Positions 23,901 to 35,795 of a stretch of 64,000 nucleotides of DNA are shown here, piece after piece. This DNA is from Vicia villosa (lineage: Eukaryota > Streptophyta > Magnoliopsida > Fabales > Fabaceae), in contig NC_081182.1 of the NCBI RefSeq assembly GCF_029867415.1, forward strand, positions 43,387,462-43,451,461, in the 5' to 3' direction. The notes below the pieces were generated by a model. That model was not told where the DNA came from, did no database searches, and saw only the letters and a list, made by a program, of their open reading frames with translations. A program made the translations under genes and the position numbers. The stretch's first letter is position 1. Each line of letters opens with the position of its first letter.

Positions 23901-24194
23901 CTCCCTCCGTCCCAAAATATAAGAGAAAAAACAAAAAACACACTTATTAAGAAAAAGTAAAAACGCAATAATTTGGATGATGGTTTTTTTTGTAGTTTTC
24001 TTATAATAATTGTCTTGGAAAGATGTAAAAACAATTCTAATTGGTGGTTGGTTATAGAAAAAGTGAGAGAGAAAATAAATTAAATGCAATTTACATTTAA
24101 TTCCACCTTGAAAAGTTGAAAGTTAATTTTTTTCTCTTATATTTTGGGATAAGAAAAATGTCTTTTTTTCTCTTATAATTTAGGACGGAGGGAG
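23901..24194. mobile_element. Stowaway MITE
   Basis: Perfect terminal inverted repeats CTCCCTCCGTCC (23901) and GGACGGAGGGAG (to 24194), flanked by TA on both sides (23899-23900, 24195-24196). The length of 294 bp and the AAAATATAAGAGAAAA sub-ends are typical of Stowaway (Tc1/mariner-derived) elements. No coding sequence. Confidence 0.95.
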
Positions 24195-24200
24195 TACATA

Positions 24201-25304
24201 CAGTGGCGAAGCCAAAAAAATTGTAAAGCCTAGGCAAAATAAAACAGACTTTTTATAGTTTGAAATAAAAGGGATGAAACATAACCTTATAATAGCGTGT
24301 GGTTCAATGACTTGAATATCTCTCGTTCGGTGTAACACATCATCAAGTCATTGAACCACAAGTCGTTGATCTTATTGTGCAAATTAGACTTAATAATCTT
24401 CATTGCTGAAAAAGCTCTTCCAAGGGATGTTGTGGACACCGACAATATCGAAGCTAACTCCATAAACTTGTAAATCAATGAAAATACCAAATATTTCTCA
24501 GTTTGAACCATCTTTATAGCATTACATATATTTTACTTGAAGAACATTCAAGTTGATCCCTTATTGTTCCACGGTCATCATCAAAAAAGTCAACATTACG
24601 TATATTTTAAATTATTTATTTAAATTATAATACTTATCAATAATTATCAAACATAATTTAGTAAAATTCATCCGTGCATCACATGGACAAACGTTTAATT
24701 AATTTTTAAATTAGTAGTAAAAGATGGTATTGAATACGTGTTATACGCATAAATTTTAGTAAATGTAGATTTTTTAAATTAAAATAAGATTGGTAGTGAG
24801 AGTTTTGCAATCCTTATCCTATTTAATTATTTTTTAATTTTTTATTATATAAAATCGTCCAAATTAGTATCCTATTTTCACTAATAAATTAATAAATATA
24901 ATAAATTAATTATTCTAAATTGCCATAATTTCAAAAAAAATTGCCTAATTAAATCATTTAAATTCAAATAGTTATACAATGAATCATAGTTAAATTTTAA
25001 AAAGTCTTATAATCATTTATGTAAAACAAAAATATCAAAGTGTATATATTAAAAATTATAATTATTTATTAAATTAATAGTGGATGGTGATTTTGATTTT
25101 TGAATACGTACTCTATTGTATCCATAAATTCCTACGTAGTAAGACTATATTATAAAATTAATAAACTACTATTGTTGAAATATAATAGCTGCTACCATTG
25201 TTGAAATATAATAGCTGCCAAATATTAATGACTATATTTTTTGCTATACAATTTTCTAGAAACAGACCCTGGGCAATGGCCCAGCCTAGCCAAGGCTTAG
25301 CTTC

Positions 25305-25308
<4 letters not shown>
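24201..25308 (-). mobile_element. hAT transposon remnant with transposase C-terminus
   Basis: Left end CAGTGGCGAAGCC and right end (inverted) TAGACGAAGCTAAGCC fit hAT termini. A 74-residue minus-strand frame at 24511-24287 reads LASILSVSTTSLGRAFSAMK, IIKSNLHNKINDLWFNDLMM, CYTEREIF, matching the C-terminal dimerisation domain of TTF-type hAT transposases. The rest of the transposase is missing. The right end runs into a (TA)n tract, so the 8-bp duplication cannot be read with confidence. Confidence 0.75.

Positions 25309-25391
<83 letters not shown>
25309..25391. repeat. (TA)n microsatellite
   Basis: About 83 bases of pure TA repeat at the right edge of the hAT remnant. Confidence 0.95.
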
Positions 25392-25396
<5 letters not shown>

Positions 25397-25619
25397 CGAT
25401 TTATAAGATTTCTTAAATAATATGAATTAATTGAAAACCATAATGAAAACTAAGGTTTTAAAATAGGCTTTCAGTTTAGATCAGACTTTTAAAAAGGTCA
25501 GGTCAAGCCAAAAAAGAGAATCTATTATAGGTCACAAGCTTTTTAAATTTATCGTAGGTCAGACACAAACCTTATAAAGCCTAGCCTAACCTAGCCTATT
25601 TTCCACCCCTGTCGGCTGA

Positions 25620-26066
25620 TAAGTTAGCTGATAGTTTATTGCTTATGACTGATGGCTGATGACCAATAATTTATAGGTTATAGTTGATGGCTGATGACTT
25701 ATGACTTATAGCTGATAAGCTAATTGAACTGTTTGGTAAAATTTGCGGTTTAATTAGTTGATAAATTAAAATGACCTAAAAAAATATTTAATATATAATT
25801 ATTTTATTTTAAATTAAATTAAATTATAAAGGATGGTTGTGAATTTTATTTAAAATAATAAGGGCAAAATAGAAAGAAAAAATATAAGGTATAAGCTAAA
25901 ATGCTATTTGAAATAGCGTCTAAAAAATAAATTATAAATCAGTAAAATAGGCTATAAGCTCGTGATAAAAAGTCAGTTACTAAATAGGTCTTTTATTGTC
26001 ATATAAGTTTATAAGTTATAAGACATAAACTATAAGCTAAAAAATTGTCTTAACAAACAAAGCCTA
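25620..26066. repeat. Dispersed repeat with GGCTTTGTTTG-type end
   Basis: Rich in AGTTGATGGCTGATGACTTAT / TATAGCTGATAAGC phrases on the left and TATAAGTTATAAGACATAAAC on the right. The right edge reads, inverted, GGCTTTGTTTGTTAAGACA and the left side has CTGTTTGGTAAAATTTG, a common plant MITE pattern. Boundaries are uncertain and no gene is present. Confidence 0.45.
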
Positions 26067-26589
26067 GTTATATTAAAAATATATTGTTTTTTAATTTTTA
26101 ATTTAAAGATTTTGTTTCAATCAACAGTTTTATTTTAGGAGATAAAGCAATAATAACTTATCAATTAAGTTTTAGTTTTAATATTTTTTCATTTAATCTT
26201 AATTTATATATTTTTCTTTTTTATGTTTCGTGTGACACACTTATTATTATTTTTGTTTTAGAGTAGTGTTAACTTAAAATTTTGAATTGGAAAGTTAAAA
26301 ACTAAAAAAAAAAGGGTTGAAATTTTTAGATAAATTCCAAAAAATAAATAAATGAATTAGCTGTATTATTCTTTCAATAGATAATAAATGAAAACAATTA
26401 TTAATATAAATAATTATAAAATTTGCATTGAAAAATAAATTTAAGCAAGAATATAATAATTTTAATTAAATATTATATAAATGTTTCATTTTCAAATTTG
26501 TCTTCGATCTCAAGTCTCAACATGCGTTGGTTTTGGTCTCACACTGATGGCAGTAATGGACTAAACACATCTCCTAAAATTAGTTTTCC

Positions 26590-26760
26590 TTCTTAAAAGA
26601 AAGACAAATATTTTATGAAGCGATTGTTTGTCTAGCCAATAAATCTAAAAAGGGATTGTCTTATCTTAAGGCTGATTTTGAAAAGATTTATGACTTAGTT
26701 AGTTAGAGTTTTCTATATTATATGCTTAGTAGATTTAGCTTTAAAAACCTTTAAATAATT
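26590..26760 (+). pseudogene. LINE reverse transcriptase fragment
   Basis: A ~55-residue stretch reads RQIFYEAIVCLANKSKKG, YLKADFEKIYDLVS, stop, SFLYYMLSRFSFKN. This is the DFEKAYDSV region (motif A) of a plant LINE reverse transcriptase, with the first catalytic Asp kept in ADFEK and a stop soon after. No other domains flank it. Confidence 0.8.
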
Positions 26761-26823
26761 AAATTTAATCTCCTAAATTTTGAAATAGTTTAGAAAAATA
26801 AAATTATTTTATAAGGGTAAATT

Positions 26824-26827
<4 letters not shown>

Positions 26828-26888
<61 letters not shown>
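26828..26888. repeat. (TA)n microsatellite
   Basis: Pure TA repeat abutting the left arm of the foldback element. Confidence 0.95.
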
Positions 26889-28698
<1,810 letters not shown>

Positions 28699-31450
28699 TT
28701 TTTTTTTACTAATGTCTTTTGATTAATAAAGAATGAAGCTTTATGTGTTTAGTTTAAATGCAAATTTTTTTATAAGCAAGATTCAATATTAAACGAATAT
28801 TAGGGGTACTTGAACCCGCTTACAAAAATCGGGACCGAAATCCGAAAAAGGAAGATTTCCTACCAACTGAAACTTATCCTAGATTTCCCATCAGATTTTT
28901 ACAAAAATCATAAAAGTTACACTTGGATAAAGAAATATTACCTAAATTCAACCATTTCCACAATTTAATTTTGATATTCCAAACCAAATCAGATATAGAA
29001 GGGCTCTTTTCGTTGAAAATGATCTCGTTCCGATACCTCCAAACGCACCACAACACCGTAATCCAAATACCGTGAGCATTGTCCTTGCTAATTCCCACCT
29101 TTCTACAATCTCTTTCCCAAACCAGCATGCCTTCACAAACAGAGCCATGAAGATCCACTTCAAAACCCAACCAAGTACTAATATCAGTCCACACTTGCTT
29201 AGAAAGAACACAAGCTTTAAATAGGTGACAAACATCTTCGTCACCCGCAAGACATAAAACACACCTGCTATTAACATTAACGCCTCTTCTAACCAACAAA
29301 TTCTTTACCGGCAACCTATCAATCACACATCTCCATCCATACGCCTTTGTTCTATGAGGCACCGATGCCTTCCAGCAAGCCGATAAGCACAGACGCACAG
29401 AATCCTCCACCGGCTGAACTCCTCGCAGACTAAACAAATCTGAATAACCAGAATTCGTAGTGTAACCTTTCTCCTTGTCTCTCACCCACTGAATACGATC
29501 CGCTTCAGCAGTCGAAGGAATCACACTAGCTATTAAGTCACGCAGCTGCTGCACCTCCTGCGACAAAACCCGATTGCTCACAATGATTTTGAAACAGCCC
29601 CATACCCATTCAGAGCTAAACCAGCCCCCCATCGAATTCACGCTACCACCTTTCACAGAACTAGCCTTATACAACATAGGAAATAAATCCGACAGCCTCC
29701 CCTCGTTCGTCCAATTCGCGCTCCAAAACGGAATATCGACACCATTGCCCAAAATAAAGACACAGTTATTTGACAGAACCAAATTAGAAAACTTGCATTC
29801 AAAACTCAACAGGTCAGCCCACCTAGGTGATCTAGAATAATACTTGCTTAAGTTCCCTACAGAGCAAACCGCGTGCTTTACGTTACCGTACCTTGCTTCC
29901 AAAACTTTGGCCCACAGCGCATCAGCTCCTTGCAACAAACGCCACTTCCATTTGAAAAGCAGGGCAGCATTGAACTCCTTAAAACTCTTGAACCTAAGAC
30001 CGCCATTCTCCTTCTGCCGACACAGATAATCCCATTTGCTCCAAACAATCTTCCTCTTGGCAGCACTGTTTCCCCATAAAAAGTTATTTTGGATTCTCTC
30101 AATCTCTTTGATAACACTACAAGGAGCTTTAAAGAAAGAGAGCTGGAAGATTGCAAGACTAGAAAGCACGGATTTAATCAAAGAAATACGACCTCCCAAA
30201 GAAAGAATCTTGCCCTTCCATAAGCCTAACCGATCCTTCAGTTTCTTCAGCATCGGCTCCCACCAAGAGACAGTTCTATGATTCAAGCCCAGATGAAAAC
30301 CCAAAAACTCGAAAGATTTACATTGCACCCTGCAGTTCAGAAAGTTAGCCGCAACACAAACAAAATGGTGGTTCAAATTTATACTGATAAGACGACTCTT
30401 ATGAAAATTAACTCCCAGTCCCGAGATCAATTCGAAACCTCTTAACAAGGCCTTTAAGGCCTGAACCTGTTACCAATCGCCGTTTCCTATCAGCAGAGTA
30501 TCGTCGGCAAACTGCAGGATACTCACCTCGCACCTGCCCTCAATAACAAAAGCAGACGGTTCCTGAACCGCTATAGCCTTTCTAACCATTGCACTCAATC
30601 CTTCGTCGATTAAAAAAACAAAAAAGGCGACAGAGGGTCTCCTTGTCTAAGTCCTCTCCCGACCTTGAAGTCTTTCGTTGGGCTTCCGTTTACTAATACC
30701 GACATCCAGCTCGTGCACACTAACGCTTCAATCCAAGAAATCCAGCGATCTCCAAACCCCAACTTCTTCAACATTCAATTGAGAAATAACCAATTAACAC
30801 TATCGTATGCCTTTTCGAAATCGACCCTAAACAACAAGCAACCCTTCTTCTCCTTGACAGCATAATCCATTATCTCGTTAGCGACCATAACACCGTCCAA
30901 AAGGTTCCTGCCAAGAACAAAAGCACTCTGCACCTCCGAAATCACCGAGTTCAAAACCTTCTTCAGCCTAGCTGCAAGCAGCTTGGATAAAGCTTTATAG
31001 AGACATCCCACCAAGCATATGGGCCTGAAATCGTCGAGCCTACTGGGACACTCCTTCTTAGGGATCAACGTAATAAATGAGGAAATAGTTGCCTTTGATA
31101 AAATCCCATCTGCATAAAAATCATTGGAAAATAATGAGAAATCCTCCTTCATAAAGCTCTATCACTTCCTAATGAAGAAAAAATTATATCCATCCGGACC
31201 CGGGCTTCTCGTCCCTTCGCAACCCCACACCGCCTCTTTGATTTCCTCCTCCGAAAAAGGATCCTCCAAAACACTCTTGTCTACCAAAGAAATTGACTTA
31301 AAAAGAGGACCTTCGAGAGTAGGGCGCACCGTCTTAGATTCCGAAAACTTCTCCTCAAAATGCCTCCTCACTTCCTCTTTAATATGACCCACTTCCTCTA
31401 AAACACCTCCATCAGTCGATACACTACCTATAAAATTCCGCCTTGTTTTG
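28699..31450 (-). mobile_element. 5'-truncated LINE (reverse transcriptase to zf-RVT)
   Basis: Minus-strand order: a linker GSVSTDGGVLEE (31430), FSEEEIKEAVWGCEGTRSPG, PDGYNFFFIRK; then LIPKKECPSRLDDFRPICLV, GCLYKALSKLLAARLK, QSAFVLGRNLLDG and FRVDFEKAYDSVNWLFLN (motif A, 30870-30780); [34 protein letters not shown] (catalytic FADD, near 30500). A 524-residue frame (30448-28874) covers the thumb and zf-RVT, with CVLCLAGDEDVCHLFKAC. Stops break it at about 31155, 30775, 30610 and 30465. The endonuclease domain is missing. A poly(T) run at 28699-28707 probably marks the 3' poly(A). Confidence 0.9.
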
Positions 31451-32307
31451 ATAAAAAAATCAACTAAATAATCAATCTAACTTACTATTAGTAGAATTTC
31501 ACATCTAGAATTTAAAAAGATTCTGAATTATTGATAAATGTTGAAAACACGATATATGCTAGAAAGAGAAAAAGGAGGAGTTGTGCACATTTGTGACTTG
31601 GGCAATGATGAACTATATCACGTCAGAAGAATTTTTTATCCCAGTTTAGAAATTTTTACCTTAGAACCATTCTCTATTGTATTTACTTTGCTCATCATGA
31701 GCTAAATTAATTGTGTGTGTAAATGTGAAATTTTATAATAAAATAATCTTTTGGGTGATATGTTTGAATTTTTGTGACATATTTTGTTCATATATTCTAC
31801 ACATAAATGAAACTTATGACAAATATGAATAGAAAAACCATATAGGAATACCTTTCCACTTTGGTTACTTTGAATACTTCTACTTTTCACTCTGTTTGAT
31901 TATTTTTTTATTGAATTTTATCAAAATTCTTCATGTCTTATAAATTTTAGGGTTAAATATATTAAGCCCCCTGTCAATATGGCGTGTTTTAATTTAGGCC
32001 CCCTGAATTTTTTTTTATTAAAGGCCCCTTATAAAATATAAATCCTGAATTTACCTAACCCTTTTACCACATTTGCTGACTGGGCTTTGAAGTATTGGCC
32101 ACGATGGCAATTGTTTGCTGACTGGGATAATTTCTTCAATATATGATTCTAGGGTTCATGTGTCCCCTAATTTTCTTCATTTCTGAATTTTTTTTGCAGG
32201 TCCCATTGTTCTTCTTTGTCTTCGTGTGTCCCCTTATCATTTTGTCAAAACAAACACAAACTTCTGTTGCAAGAACAATTGCAACTTCCTTTCTAATCAC
32301 ATGTGTT

Positions 32308-32674
32308 ATGGCTTCTTATGAGACGATTCCTTACTGTGAAATCGCAAGCTTACTGAGTATGTTGAAATCATTGAGTTCATGTGGTTTTGGAAAGATTTAT
32401 GGTGTTGAGAACCAGTTGAAAGAGATGAAGTCTAACATTGAATCCATGAATGAAGGGTTCTTTGATGGTCGAGAAAAATCAAGAAAAGGAAGATATTCAA
32501 CAATGGATAAGAAAGCTCAAACTTGAACTTTTTACTGCTGAGGACTTGTTGGATGGAGCTGCTACTGATCATTTGTTGTTTCCCAATTCTGAGGATGAAC
32601 CTGTGTTAAAGGCATTTAGGAAATTGTTTTCCTCTGAGAGAGCTGTTGATCGTTCTAGAATTGCTCTAAAATAA
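32308..32674 (+). pseudogene. Captured CC-NBS-LRR (NLR) N-terminal fragment
   Basis: From ATG at 32308 the frame reads MASYETIPYCEIASLLSMLK and GFGKIYGVENQLKEMKSNIE, then shifts at ~32466-32480 into a second frame: EKNQEKEDIQQWIRKLKLE, FTAEDLLDGAATDHLL, up to a stop at 32674. This is the Rx_N coiled-coil of plant immune receptors (pattern YGV..EL..LK..I, W...LK...Y.A.DLLDE). The P-loop and everything after are absent. Upstream sequence with CTTTTTTTGCAGG before the ATG may be a captured intron/leader. It cannot encode a working receptor. Confidence 0.85.
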
Positions 32675-32689
32675 AAAAGACAAAATAAA

Positions 32690-32870
32690 AGATTAAGAAA
32701 TTGTTGAAGGCATTTAGGAAATTGTTCTAGAACCTGTGTTGAAGGCATTTAGCAAATTGTTGAAGATTAAGAAATTATTCTAGAACCTGTGTTGAAGACA
32801 AAAGAGAAGATTAAGAAATTGTTGAAGGCATTTAGTAAATTGTTGAAGATTAAGAAACCTTGCTCTCTCA
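32690..32870 (+). repeat. Short tandem/interspersed repeats after the NLR fragment
   Basis: The phrases TTGAAGGCATTTAG(G/C/T)AAATTG and GATTAAGAAATT recur four to five times, apparently amplified from the NLR fragment's own GGCATTTAGGAAATTG at 32610. Confidence 0.75.
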
Positions 32871-33440
32871 ATCAAACTAAATATGATCGTATCTTCTTGT
32901 CGAGTCAAAGACTCTCTCACTGATTCAAGTGTGTATTCACCTGCTTTTTCCATTCTGTGTGTAACCGTTTAACTCACCAACATTGTTATTACAGCCACAA
33001 CAACTAGAAATCGAAACATGGTGTTGTACTGTTGTTGCTATTAGCACAAATCCAACATAGGGATGGATGGCCAAGACCAGATTATAATGCTCGCCAGCTG
33101 AAATGAAAATGGATGGAAAGTAATGTTTGGTGTAGCTGGGATTGATTTTTATGTGGATAGCCTACAGAGAGAGGAAGCACCCTTGCACATGAGCCTTGAA
33201 CTCTTACACCGATTGTCTGTTGGATACCTTACATACTAGTATGCTGCGAACATTTTTTCTACGGCAAGCAAATGATTGGGAGATTGCTTAGAAAAAGTTG
33301 TCTGTTATTTCAAGATTCAAACGCCTGCGTGAAATACATTTTCCCGTTATTGTTTTTTTTATTTTCTGGGAAATTGAAAGAGATCAATGGAATTTTTGTA
33401 TCAATTTTTTTAGGCTGAGAAAATAATGTTTAAAACGCAG

Positions 33441-33607
33441 CATTAAGAAGATATGAAGCGGCGGGGTGGTTGAGGAAAATGGTTTGAGTTGTTGCAGCTA
33501 AAGATTTACTAGCTGAGCCTTCTGAGGAAGAGTTTAGGCTTTGGTTTGAGGAGTGGGATCATGATTTGTAATGTTCTAATAAGGTTCAACCTGGTGCTGT
33601 ATCTAAG
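33441..33607 (+). pseudogene. Captured exon of a calponin-homology kinesin-14
   Basis: After an AG at 33439-33440 the frame reads LRRYEAAGWLRKMV, stop (TGA), VVAAKDLLAEPSEEEFRL. A 2-base shift near 33540 leads into GLRSGIMICNVL, then, after another small gap, KVQPGAVSK and a GTGAG donor at 33608. This is the start of the calponin-homology domain of plant CH-type kinesin-14 proteins. Two frame breaks and one stop make it a pseudo-exon. Both splice edges being kept suggests capture from genomic DNA, not cDNA. Confidence 0.8.
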
Positions 33608-34034
33608 GTGAGATTGAAGTTGGTAATGGTGGTGGTGGTGGAGATGGAAGTTGGAGAGGTGATGGTGGGATAAAAGGGTAAAAGCCCATTATCATATACA
33701 GTCATCAAGTCTCCTTTTGCCAATATTCAATTAAGTCAAAGTCCAGTCAGCAAATAGGATAAAATGGTGTGGTAAATCCAAGATTTATATTTTATAAGAG
33801 ACTTTTAGTAAAAAATAAAAACTTCAGGGGACCCAAAGCAAAACTCGCTATAATAGCAGGGGGCTTAATATATTTAACCCTAAATTTTATTTAAACAATA
33901 AATATAGGGCTTGGCCAATATTTAAATTTAAAAAAGAAAAACTTCCAAATAGCTAACTACCTCATGAGTCATGATGTTGGTCAATAGCTCAACAAATTAA
34001 CTTATGAATATGGATATTTTGTGAGAGAAAAAAA

Positions 34035-34370
34035 TATGGAAAGACTATATGAAGTGTATTCGAAAAAATGGGGTGTCAATAGTAACCATCTTTTTCTCTC
34101 ATTTTTTTTGAGTTTAAAATATTGGAATTTTTTAATATTGCTTTAGGCCTAGTGATACACTTATTTTGTGAAAATAAAATATGGAATTTTTTAATATTGC
34201 TTTAGGTCTAGTGATACACTTATTTTGTGAAAATAAAATATGGAAAGGCTATATGAAGTGTGTTTAAAAATGGGGTGCCAATAGTAGTCCTCGTTTTCTT
34301 TGAGTTTAAAATATTGGTACTTCTTTTGTTATTGCTATTGGCCTAGTAGTACACTAATTTAGCTCATTTT
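34035..34370 (+). repeat. Nested tandem duplications
   Basis: A ~200-bp unit (GAAAGACTATATGAAGTGTA... / GAAAGGCTATATGAAGTGTG...) occurs twice. Between them a 67-bp unit (GGAATTTTTTAATATTGCTT...) is itself duplicated at 34124 and 34191. Confidence 0.85.
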
Positions 34371-34434
34371 CAATTTCGTTTCTTTTATTTTCTTTCTAAT
34401 AGATTGCTAGTTAGTAAAGGAAGTTAAGGAAAGA

Positions 34435-34545
34435 ATAAGGAATTAAATGGACTCTGTCAAATTTCTTTATACAAACTAGAGTGGAATAAGGAATTAAATG
34501 GACTCTGTCAAATTTCTTTATACAAACTAGAGTGGAAAAGGAAGG
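34435..34545 (+). repeat. ~52-bp tandem duplication
   Basis: GGAATTAAATGGACTCTGTC followed by AAATTTCTTTATACAAACTA occurs at about 34439 and again at about 34491 with no visible differences. Confidence 0.9.
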
Positions 34546-34577
34546 TGTTGGAAAATAATGTTACTTTGTACCTTTAC

Positions 34578-35305
34578 AATAAGCATTATAGGCCTACAAT
34601 TTTTTTAAAAACCAATTTTATTTTTTAATATTTTTAACGATTTTACCATTTTACTTTTTATAAATTATAAAAAAATCAGAAAATTGTACCTCCAACACAT
34701 GCCTATCGGAATACTTTCAAAAAGTATTTCGATAAAGAAATTCTCATACCGGAACACTTTTTAAAAGTGTTAAAATGTTCTGGCATGACAATTTCTTTAC
34801 CAAAACACTTTCAAAAAGTATTTTGGTAAAGAAATTGTCATATTGGAACATTTTTTGAAAGTGTTAAAGTGTTTCAGTATGACAATTTTTTTAACAGAAC
34901 ACTTTCAAAATGTGTTTCGGTTAAATAATATTCGTCTTCGTACTGGAACACTTTCAAAAAGTGTTATGGTATGACAATTTCTTTATCAGAAGAACACCTT
35001 CAAAAAATGTTCCGGTTGGATAATATTTGTTTTTCAAAAATTCAAAAATAATTTTATATCGGAGCACTTTCAGAAAGTGTTTCGGTATGATAATTTCTTT
35101 ATCGGAGCATTTTCAGAAAGTGTTTCGATATGATAATTTCTTTACCGGAACACTTTTCAAAAGTGTTTCGGTTTGCACGCGTAGTGGTGCAATTTTTTAG
35201 TTTTTTTATAAGTAATAAAAAATCAAATGATAAAATGTTTAAAAATATTAAAGGGTAAAATTGATTTTTTTTAAAATTGTAGAGGTATAATGTTAATTAT
35301 AAGGG
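34578..35305. mobile_element. Inverted-repeat element with an internal hairpin array
   Basis: Outer arms of ~110 bp face each other: left from ATTATAGGCCTACAATTTTT through TTTAACGATTTTACCATTTT to AAAATTGTACC; right, inverted, ATTATACCTCTACAATTTTA through TAAACATTTTATCATTTG to AAAATTGCACC. Between them (34700-35180) is a run of short palindromes (see the array entry). No coding region and no clear target duplication. Confidence 0.7.
34700..35180. repeat. Array of about ten ~28-bp hairpins
   Basis: The unit is close to CGGAACACTTTC AAAAAGTGTTTCGG, a palindrome, alternating with the spacer TATGACAATTTCTTTA. Copies appear near 34706, 34752, 34801, 34848, 34896, 34944, 34990, 35062, 35104 and 35150. 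Both the palindromes and the spacers are repeated; many copies have compensating arms. Confidence 0.85.
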
Positions 35306-35346
35306 AATAAATTAAAAAATTTCTAAAAAGTGTTAACTCGTGGTTA

Positions 35347-35795
35347 TGGGAAGTTTCCTGGAAAGCGTCTAACCCCACAAACCAACACGAGTCTTTTCAG
35401 CATGCTTTTGACCTCACTCGCACGCTTTTTGGAAAACTTCCCAGAAAGTCACTCATCCCAATATTGCTCCAAGTTAAGCACGCTTAACTATGAAGTTTTT
35501 ATGGAACGGGCTACCGAAAAGAAGATACATCTTGTTGGTATAGGTAGTACCCATCAATCCTTATAAGTTTTCCTTCCATCATGTAGTCTCATACCTGCAT
35601 GGCCTCATGATCCCTCTCATTCTGATGTGGCGACCACCCTTGCCCTCTTCTGCCTTAGGTGTTACATGCGGTGCAACCACCCATCGCCTTCTTTGTCCTC
35701 GGGTGTTACATGCACACCCGCTTCCACATGGTTCGTCCTCGAACCACATCGTACTGGGAGAGGTCTGGCTCTGATACCATTTGTAACATCCCATA
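35347..35795 (-). mobile_element. Truncated, rearranged Cassandra TRIM
   Basis: On the minus strand the primer site TGGTATCAGAGCC (35776-35764) and the interior are followed by a 3' LTR starting TGTAACACCCGAGG at ~35711 and running to GTTGGTTTGTGGGG at ~35371, including the 5S-like block. The 5' LTR is lost apart from TTACA. At the far end a ~22-base piece of the LTR (GGGAAGTTTCCTGGAAAGCG, 35347-35369) is present in the opposite orientation, so the end was inverted or re-joined. Confidence 0.88.

Larger units (their letters stand above)
23578..25619 (+). mobile_element. Non-autonomous hAT-like element hosting two nested transposons
   Basis: Ends face each other: AGGGTGAGAATAGGTCATGCC at the left (23588) and, inverted, AGGGGTGGAAAATAGGCTAG at the right (to 25611). 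The flanking octamers GTCGACAG (23578) and GTCGGCTG (25612) agree at 6 of 8 positions. The body repeats AGGTCAGGTCAA / AGACTTAAA phrases on both sides. A similar but uninterrupted element lies at about 51270-51712. The Stowaway at 23901 and the hAT at 24201 sit inside it. Confidence 0.5.
31941..33889 (+). mobile_element. Pack-MULE: Mutator-like element with captured gene fragments
   Basis: The element (31950-33880, 1931 bp) starts GGGTTAAATATATTAAGCCC and ends with the exact inverse GGGCTTAATATATTTAACCC. It is flanked by the perfect 9-bp duplication TAAATTTTA (31941-31949, 33881-33889). The inverted repeats extend about 150 bp with moderate divergence: both sides share TTATAAAATATAAATC and TTTGCTGACTGG. 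A 9-bp duplication and long TIRs are the Mutator signature. There is no transposase. Instead it carries an NLR N-terminus and a kinesin CH-domain exon, both forward, the pattern of a Pack-MULE. Confidence 0.92.

Noticed and set aside
29574..30281. Several plus-strand frames of 60-90 residues
   Set aside because: Antisense of the LINE 524-residue frame; no independent similarity.
32143..32674. Working NLR resistance gene
   Set aside because: Only the coiled-coil part is present, frameshifted, with no NB-ARC or LRR, inside a Mutator-like element.
31941..33889. LTR retrotransposon
   Set aside because: The ends are inverted, not direct, and the duplication is 9 bp, not 5.
34700..35180. CRISPR-like array
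   Set aside because: Repeats and spacers are both repeated, units are palindromic and the genome is a plant's.
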